This document shows positions 13,722 to 17,604 of a DNA stretch of 17,604 nucleotides, piece after piece (position 1 is the stretch's first letter; every line of letters starts with the position of its first letter). The DNA is from an uncultured Enorma sp. (GTDB lineage: Bacteria > Actinomycetota > Coriobacteriia > Coriobacteriales > Coriobacteriaceae). Below the pieces are notes generated by a model. It made no database searches. It was not told the origin of the DNA and was given only the letters and a program-made list of their open reading frames with translations. The stretch spans positions 1 through 17,604 of the forward strand of contig CAJLVH010000023.1 in NCBI GenBank assembly GCA_905210055.1. Reading direction: 5' to 3'. The translations under genes were made by a program, and so were the position numbers.

Positions 13722-15548
13722 TTACTCAACTCCTTCTTCTACCAGGTGCTTGATGAGGGGCTCGGAGCGCAGGGAGATCGTGTCGCTCACCGTCCCCTCG
13801 GTCTCGAACACAACGAGCTCGTTGGCGCCGGCGTGCGTGATGCCATGGGGCACATAGAGCGTGTAGATGGGACCCTTCTCCCAAAACCGCCCGATGTTGA
13901 CCCCGTTGACGAACACGACGCCTTTGCCGAAGCCCGTGGTATCGACGAACGTGTCGGTTGGCTCGTCGAGGTTGAACGTGAAGCGCGAGAAACTCGGCTG
14001 GCCTTCCGCATACCCGGCAGCGTAGTCCAGCGCGGAAAGATCCTCGAGCGTGATACGAAATGCTTCCCAACCGGTAACGAAATGTAAATCTACGCACACG
14101 CCCGTGCGGACGCCCTTGCGCTGCGTGTCGGCCAAGAACTTGTGGCCGTAGTTCACGCGGCCCATGTTCTCCATGAGGATGTCGAGGCGGTTCTCCTGTT
14201 CGGGCAGCGAGCAGCGGATGTCCTCGCCGATATGCTCCTGGTACTGCGTGGCCGCGAGCGAGCCGTTCACGAAGACCTGCGCGCGGTCGCGCCCGTCGAT
14301 GACGCGGATGCGCTCCTCTGCGTCCGGCGCCACGTCGCGCTCGATCGTCGTGCGGTAGAGCGTGTAGCCGTAGCCCTGGCCCATGTCCTCCATGGGCTGG
14401 GGGTAGAACGAGCGCACGGGCGCGGGGTCGAGCGCGGCGAGGTTCTCGAAGAGCCCCGTGCGACCGGCGAGCGCGATGCCGTCCTCGGCGTGCGCGGTCT
14501 TGACGAGGGGCTCGGCCGTCCAGGCGCTCGGGAAGAGGTCGCGCACCACGTCGCGGAGCTTGTACCACTTCTCCGTGGGATTGCCCTCCTCGTTCAAGAC
14601 GGCGTCGTAATCATAAGAGGTGAGCTGCGGAAGATCATGCGTGTGACGCGCGGAGCACCCGTTCATGAAGCCGAAGCTCGTGCCGCCGTGGAACATGTAG
14701 AGGTTGATGGATCCGCCCAGCTCGAAGAGCTCGCGCACACAATCGGCAAGATCCTGCGCATCGCGGCGGATGACGTTCTCCGCCCAGCGGTTGAACCAAC
14801 CATCCCAGAATTCCATGCACATGAGCGGCCAGTTCTTGCCGTGCTCCTCATGGAACGCTTTGAGGTTCTTGAAGTTCTCTGCGGAACGGGAACCGAAGTT
14901 GCCCGTGACGAAGACGTCGTCGTCGATGAGCGTGCCGGCGCGCAGGCAACCACGCCAGGGGCCGTCGGAGGTGCAGAGCGGCACGTCGACGCCGCGCTCG
15001 AGCATGAGATCGCGGATAGCGCGCAGGTAGTCCTTATCCTCGCAGTACGAGCCATACTCGTTTTCGACCTGCATCATGATGATGTCGCCGCCGCGCGTGA
15101 TCTGACGCTCGACCAGGATGGGCATGAGCGCATCGTAGTACGAGGCGACGCGCGCGAGGAACTTCGGATCGCGCGAACGCGGGCGCATGCTGCGGTCTTC
15201 GAGCAGCCATGCGGGGAAGCCGCCCCACTCCCACTCCGCACAGATGAACGGGCTTGGGCGAACGATGGCCCACAGGCCGAGCTCCGCAGCCTCGTCGAGG
15301 AAGGCGGCAAGATCGCACATGCCCTGGAAGTTGAACTCACCGGGCTTCGGCTCATGCAGGTTCCACGGCACGTAGGTCTCAACCGTGTTGAAGCCCATGG
15401 CTTTCAGGTTGTAGAGGGAATGGTGCCAATCCGTGGGATGCACGCGGAAGTAGTGGATGGAACCCGAGAGAATCGTGAACGGTTCCCCATCGAGGTAGAA
15501 CTTCTCACGGATCTCGAACGTATGCATGTTCCTCCCGGCATTCGGCAT
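13722..15548 (-). CDS. GH35 beta-galactosidase (BgaC-like, probably beta-1,3-specific)
   Basis: Glycoside hydrolase family 35 of 608 residues. The TIM-barrel N-terminus shows FYLDGEPFTILSGSIHYFRV, ETYVPWNLHEP, the acid/base segment QVENEYGSY (Glu164) and the nucleophile segment MCMEFWDGWF (Glu246). C-terminal jelly-roll domains carry VFVNGVNIGRFWEKGP. No signal peptide or anchor is visible, so it should act in the cytosol on an imported disaccharide, probably Gal-beta-1,3-GalNAc or its phosphate. The ATG at 15548 has GGAGG 8 nt upstream; the ATG seven codons later (15527) aligns better with the family start but sits only 3 nt from its GGAGG. It is the first gene of the operon with EIIB-EIIC-EIID. 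Specificity is inferred from context. Confidence 0.93.
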   Translation of the reverse strand: MPNAGRNMHTFEIREKFYLDGEPFTILSGSIHYFRVHPTDWHHSLYNLKAMGFNTVETYVPWNLHEPKPGEFNFQGMCDLAAFLDEAAELGLWAIVRPSPFICAEWEWGGFPAWLLEDRSMRPRSRDPKFLARVASYYDALMPILVERQITRGGDIIMMQVENEYGSYCEDKDYLRAIRDLMLERGVDVPLCTSDGPWRGCLRAGTLIDDDVFVTGNFGSRSAENFKNLKAFHEEHGKNWPLMCMEFWDGWFNRWAENVIRRDAQDLADCVRELFELGGSINLYMFHGGTSFGFMNGCSARHTHDLPQLTSYDYDAVLNEEGNPTEKWYKLRDVVRDLFPSAWTAEPLVKTAHAEDGIALAGRTGLFENLAALDPAPVRSFYPQPMEDMGQGYGYTLYRTTIERDVAPDAEERIRVIDGRDRAQVFVNGSLAATQYQEHIGEDIRCSLPEQENRLDILMENMGRVNYGHKFLADTQRKGVRTGVCVDLHFVTGWEAFRITLEDLSALDYAAGYAEGQPSFSRFTFNLDEPTDTFVDTTGFGKGVVFVNGVNIGRFWEKGPIYTLYVPHGITHAGANELVVFETEGTVSDTISLRSEPLIKHLVEEGVE

Positions 15549-15663
15549 CTACGGCACCTCCACTCCCTACTCGTCCAACCGGCATCGAGGGCAGCGGCGT
15601 GCCTTCGTGGGTAACAGTATACACATACTCAACATATGTTTCGAAAAAATATGAAGTGTCCTG

Positions 15664-15728
15664 TGAACGGTATGTTTTGAGCCTTGAACGGTTTTTGCTT
15701 ATTATCACAGGTAAATAGCTTTATCACA
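15664..15728. promoter_or_regulatory. AT-rich promoter zone with two sets of direct repeats upstream of GH35
   Basis: TGAACGGT occurs at 15664-15671 and 15685-15692, 21 bp apart or two helical turns. TTATCACA occurs at 15702-15709 and 15721-15728. Read on the minus strand, the 15701-15709 stretch is TGTGATAAT, a fair extended -10 box for the GH35 operon, but no good -35 was found. The zone is much richer in A and T than its neighbours. The direct repeats may bind an activator distinct from the GntR protein. Confidence 0.4.
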
Positions 15729-15777
15729 CTGCAGTATTAAGACGATATATGACAACAAGCTTATGAAGTATTGGCGC

Positions 15778-15837
15778 TGAGTGGTTATAACCACTCAACC
15801 AGTGCCTATACCAGCTCACTGGTATGAACCACTGGTT
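15778..15837. promoter_or_regulatory. cluster of DasR/NagR-like operators between GH35 and galM
   Basis: A perfect 20-bp palindrome TGAGTGGTTATAACCACTCA (15778-15797) contains AGTGGT-4 bp-ACCACT, which fits the HutC-type consensus A(C/G)TGGTCTAGACCA(C/G)T except in the centre. A second site, ACTGGTATGAACCACT (15818-15833), has the same half-sites. Between and around them lie nested pairs AACCAGTG/CACTGGTT and ATACCAG/CTGGTAT, so seven TGGT or ACCA half-sites fall in 60 bp. It lies about 230 bp upstream of GH35 and 280 bp upstream of galM, so it could control either or both. Confidence 0.78.
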
Positions 15838-16120
15838 GACGGAGGGGGTGCACAACGGTCGGACGTGTCCCTTCTGACCCATACGCTTCGACATCGAGTG
15901 CCATGTTGGAGTCGAAGAGCTCGCTGAAACCACGCTTCGGCATCGGACGCGGTGCAGAAGCACGAGAGACGCGTCGACTACCGCGGGGGGGACCCGCAAC
16001 GCGCCATCCGAGACGTAAACATATCCATTTGCGAGCCATAGTGAACACCCCGGCGTTCGCACAGACGATGTGCGCTATGCTACAGAGACGTTGAACGGAC
16101 GGAAGGCGACGGAGGGTTCT
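15838..16120. other. intergenic leader upstream of galM with no clear gene
   Basis: This 283-bp stretch must hold the galM-galK promoter, but no convincing -35/-10 pair was found. TATGCT at 16075-16080 is a possible -10 and is preceded by a small inverted repeat CGCACA/TGTGCG (16058-16074). An 80-codon open frame on the minus strand is judged non-coding (see rejected items). Confidence 0.4.
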
Positions 16121-17236
16121 ATGGTCGACACAAGCTCATTTGGATCGTACGAACCCATCATGCCGCTGTCGAGCAGCGTTCAGAAGCCGCGGGAAGCGCG
16201 CCTCTTCACGTTGAACAACTCTGCCATGACGGCTCGCCTCACCGATCTGGGTGCCGCGATCGTGGGCATCGATGCGCCCGACAACAACGGCACCTTCAAA
16301 GACGTGGTGCTCGGCTTCGACGACGCCCCCTCGTATTACCCCGACGGACAGGGCACCTACTTCGGTGCGACCGTAGGGCCGAGCGCGAACCGCGTCGAGG
16401 GTGCGACGGTGCCCATCGACGGAGCTGTCTACCGCCTGCCCGCGAACGAGGGGACGAACAACCTGCACACCGACCGCGTGCGTGGCCTCCACGCCCAGCT
16501 GTGGCAGTCAGAGGTTTTCGAATCGACCGATTGCGTTCGGTTTACCTGCACCATGGGTGCTGGAGTGCCGGGTAGCGACCTCGAACTGCCGGGAGCACGC
16601 ATGTTCACCGTTACCTATGAGCTTGATGGAACGTGCCTGCGGGTGACGTTCGACGCGCAGACCACGGCACCCACGTTTATCAACCTCACGAACCACAGCT
16701 ACTTCAATCTTGCGGGACAGGCATCCGGTTCGGCGGCAGGCCAAGAGCTCCAGCTCTTTGCCGAGTGCTTCCTGCCCATCGACGATGCCTCCATCCCCAC
16801 GGGCGAGCTGCGCCCCGTCGCAGGCACGCCGTTCGATTTCCGCGCGCCGAAGGCGATCGGCCGCGATATCGAGGCGTCCGACGAGCAGCTCGCGCGAGGC
16901 AACGGTTACGACCACTGTTTCTGCATCGACGGATATGAACCAGACGACGGAACTGGGCAGCCGCCCGAGCCGCGCCTCGCTGCGCGCGCCGTCGACCCCG
17001 CAAGCGGACGCGGCATGGAGCTCTGGACGAGCTTGCCCGGACTCCAGCTCTATACCGGAAACTTCATCGGCGGCGTTGTGGGCAAGGGCGGACACACGTA
17101 CGAGAACCGCGGCGGGTTCGCGCTCGAACCGCAGTTCTACCCCGCCACGCCCTCGCATCCGGCCTTCCCAAACGCCATTTTCACGCCCGAGCGCCCCTAC
17201 CGCGCCGTTACTGAGTACCGTTTCTTCACCGCCTGA
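16121..17236 (+). CDS. galM: galactose mutarotase (aldose 1-epimerase)
   Basis: Interconverts beta- and alpha-D-galactose so that galactokinase can use it; cytosolic, Leloir pathway. In the 371-residue product GPSANRVEG (86-94), NNLHT (His116), NLTNHSYFNLAG (His192, catalytic acid) and ALEPQFYP (Glu336, catalytic base) follow the GalM order. The start at 16121 has GGAGG 5 nt upstream and begins MVDTSSF; the frame is open 17 codons further up but without a ribosome site. About 370 residues is slightly longer than many bacterial GalM proteins (about 340-350). galK follows after 62 bp, so they are probably one transcript, divergent from the GH35 operon that releases galactose. Confidence 0.94.
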   Translation: MVDTSSFGSYEPIMPLSSSVQKPREARLFTLNNSAMTARLTDLGAAIVGIDAPDNNGTFKDVVLGFDDAPSYYPDGQGTYFGATVGPSANRVEGATVPIDGAVYRLPANEGTNNLHTDRVRGLHAQLWQSEVFESTDCVRFTCTMGAGVPGSDLELPGARMFTVTYELDGTCLRVTFDAQTTAPTFINLTNHSYFNLAGQASGSAAGQELQLFAECFLPIDDASIPTGELRPVAGTPFDFRAPKAIGRDIEASDEQLARGNGYDHCFCIDGYEPDDGTGQPPEPRLAARAVDPASGRGMELWTSLPGLQLYTGNFIGGVVGKGGHTYENRGGFALEPQFYPATPSHPAFPNAIFTPERPYRAVTEYRFFTA

Positions 17237-17298
17237 CACTATCGAACCCATCCCCAACGTGTCGCCCCGTCCAGCAAGCGCAACAGAAAGGAACGCGC

Positions 17299-17604
17299 AT
17301 GACAACTGCAGAAACGCCCCTCGTAGACCTCTTGAGCGAGCGATTCGGCGCACCGCAGGGCGACCTGCTCTCCGTGACCGTTCCCGCCCGCTCCGAGATC
17401 GCCGGCAACCATACGGACCATGAGGGCGGTGACGTCATCGGCGGTGCACTCGATGCGAACGTCCAGGCAGTGTGCGCCGCAAACGGCACGAGCACCGTTC
17501 GCGTGGAGAGCGTGGGCTACGGCGGCTTCGAGATCGACCTCACCGACCTTTCCGTGCAGGAAGCGGAACGCGAGACCACGGCCTCGCTCGCCCGCGGCAT
17601 GGCC
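17299..17604 (+). CDS. galK: galactokinase, N-terminal part
   Basis: Runs off the window end after 102 codons. The start MTTAETPLVDLLSERFGAP follows AGAAAGGA, and ARSEIAGNHTDHEGGDVIGGAL (30-51) is the galactokinase signature that binds galactose, so the family is clear although the ATP-binding GHMK motif is outside the window. It phosphorylates alpha-D-galactose to galactose-1-P. Its place after galM and opposite the GH35 operon suits use of galactose cut from an imported disaccharide. Confidence 0.92.
   Translation, partial: MTTAETPLVDLLSERFGAPQGDLLSVTVPARSEIAGNHTDHEGGDVIGGALDANVQAVCAANGTSTVRVESVGYGGFEIDLTDLSVQEAERETTASLARGMA

Noticed and set aside
14142..15614. 490-codon plus-strand open frame opposite GH35, and similar ones at 852-1988, 6512-7777, 11332-12411 and 12287-13243
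   Set aside because: All are antisense shadows of genes with strong family motifs and show no motif or ribosome site of their own.
15806..16048. 80-codon minus-strand open frame in the GH35-galM gap
   Set aside because: No ribosome binding site, no recognisable family, and its 3' part runs through the operator cluster. It cannot be fully excluded as a small gene.

Overview
The window reads as chromosomal DNA of a GC-rich, Gram-positive gut commensal, most likely a Coriobacteriia member such as Collinsella. That assignment is inferred from GC-rich codon use, strong AGGAGG-type ribosome binding sites, mannose-family PTS and sugar gene content, and a dense set of intergenic hairpin repeats. No sequence search was possible. 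There are no tRNA or rRNA genes, no CRISPR array and no transposase gene.

Layout. Positions 1-252 hold the 3' end of a probable L-threonine aldolase (+). Positions 429-2810 hold pyruvate kinase and a HAD phosphatase, both on the minus strand, separated by a clear terminator and a 124-bp inverted-repeat element. cutC (2903-3607, +) diverges from the HAD gene. From 15548 down to 3882 the minus strand carries a long amino-sugar locus in this order: GH35 beta-galactosidase, PTS EIIB, EIIC, EIID, an unknown membrane-anchored helical protein, PTS EIIA, a GntR/HutC regulator, AgaS, NagA, an uncharacterised SIS-domain protein, a LacC-type kinase and a GatY/KbaY-type aldolase. Divergent from it, galM and the start of galK run on the plus strand to the window end.

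How the genes fit together. The set encodes almost every step needed to import and burn a Gal-beta-GalNAc disaccharide (galacto-N-biose or mucin core 1) or free GalNAc. The PTS imports and phosphorylates the sugar. The GH35 enzyme has no signal peptide and would release galactose inside the cell. NagA deacetylates GalNAc-6-P, AgaS converts GalN-6-P to tagatose-6-P, the kinase makes tagatose-1,6-bisphosphate and the aldolase gives two triose phosphates. galM and galK would take the galactose, and pyruvate kinase lies nearby. The order GH35-EIIB-EIIC-EIID-EIIA-agaS-galM recalls the pneumococcal bgaC locus, but here it is extended with nagA, lacC, gatY and a local regulator.

Regulation. A 60-bp cluster of TGGT/ACCA half-sites lies upstream of the GH35 gene, and another site lies upstream of EIIA. 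Both closely match the operator known for DasR/NagR-type HutC regulators, so the resident GntR protein probably controls both transcripts. Terminator-like hairpins split the locus into GH35-EIIBCD, the unknown gene, and EIIA onward. The most unexplained parts are the membrane-anchored protein, the extra SIS protein and the several unrelated families of hairpin repeats placed a few bases after stop codons.
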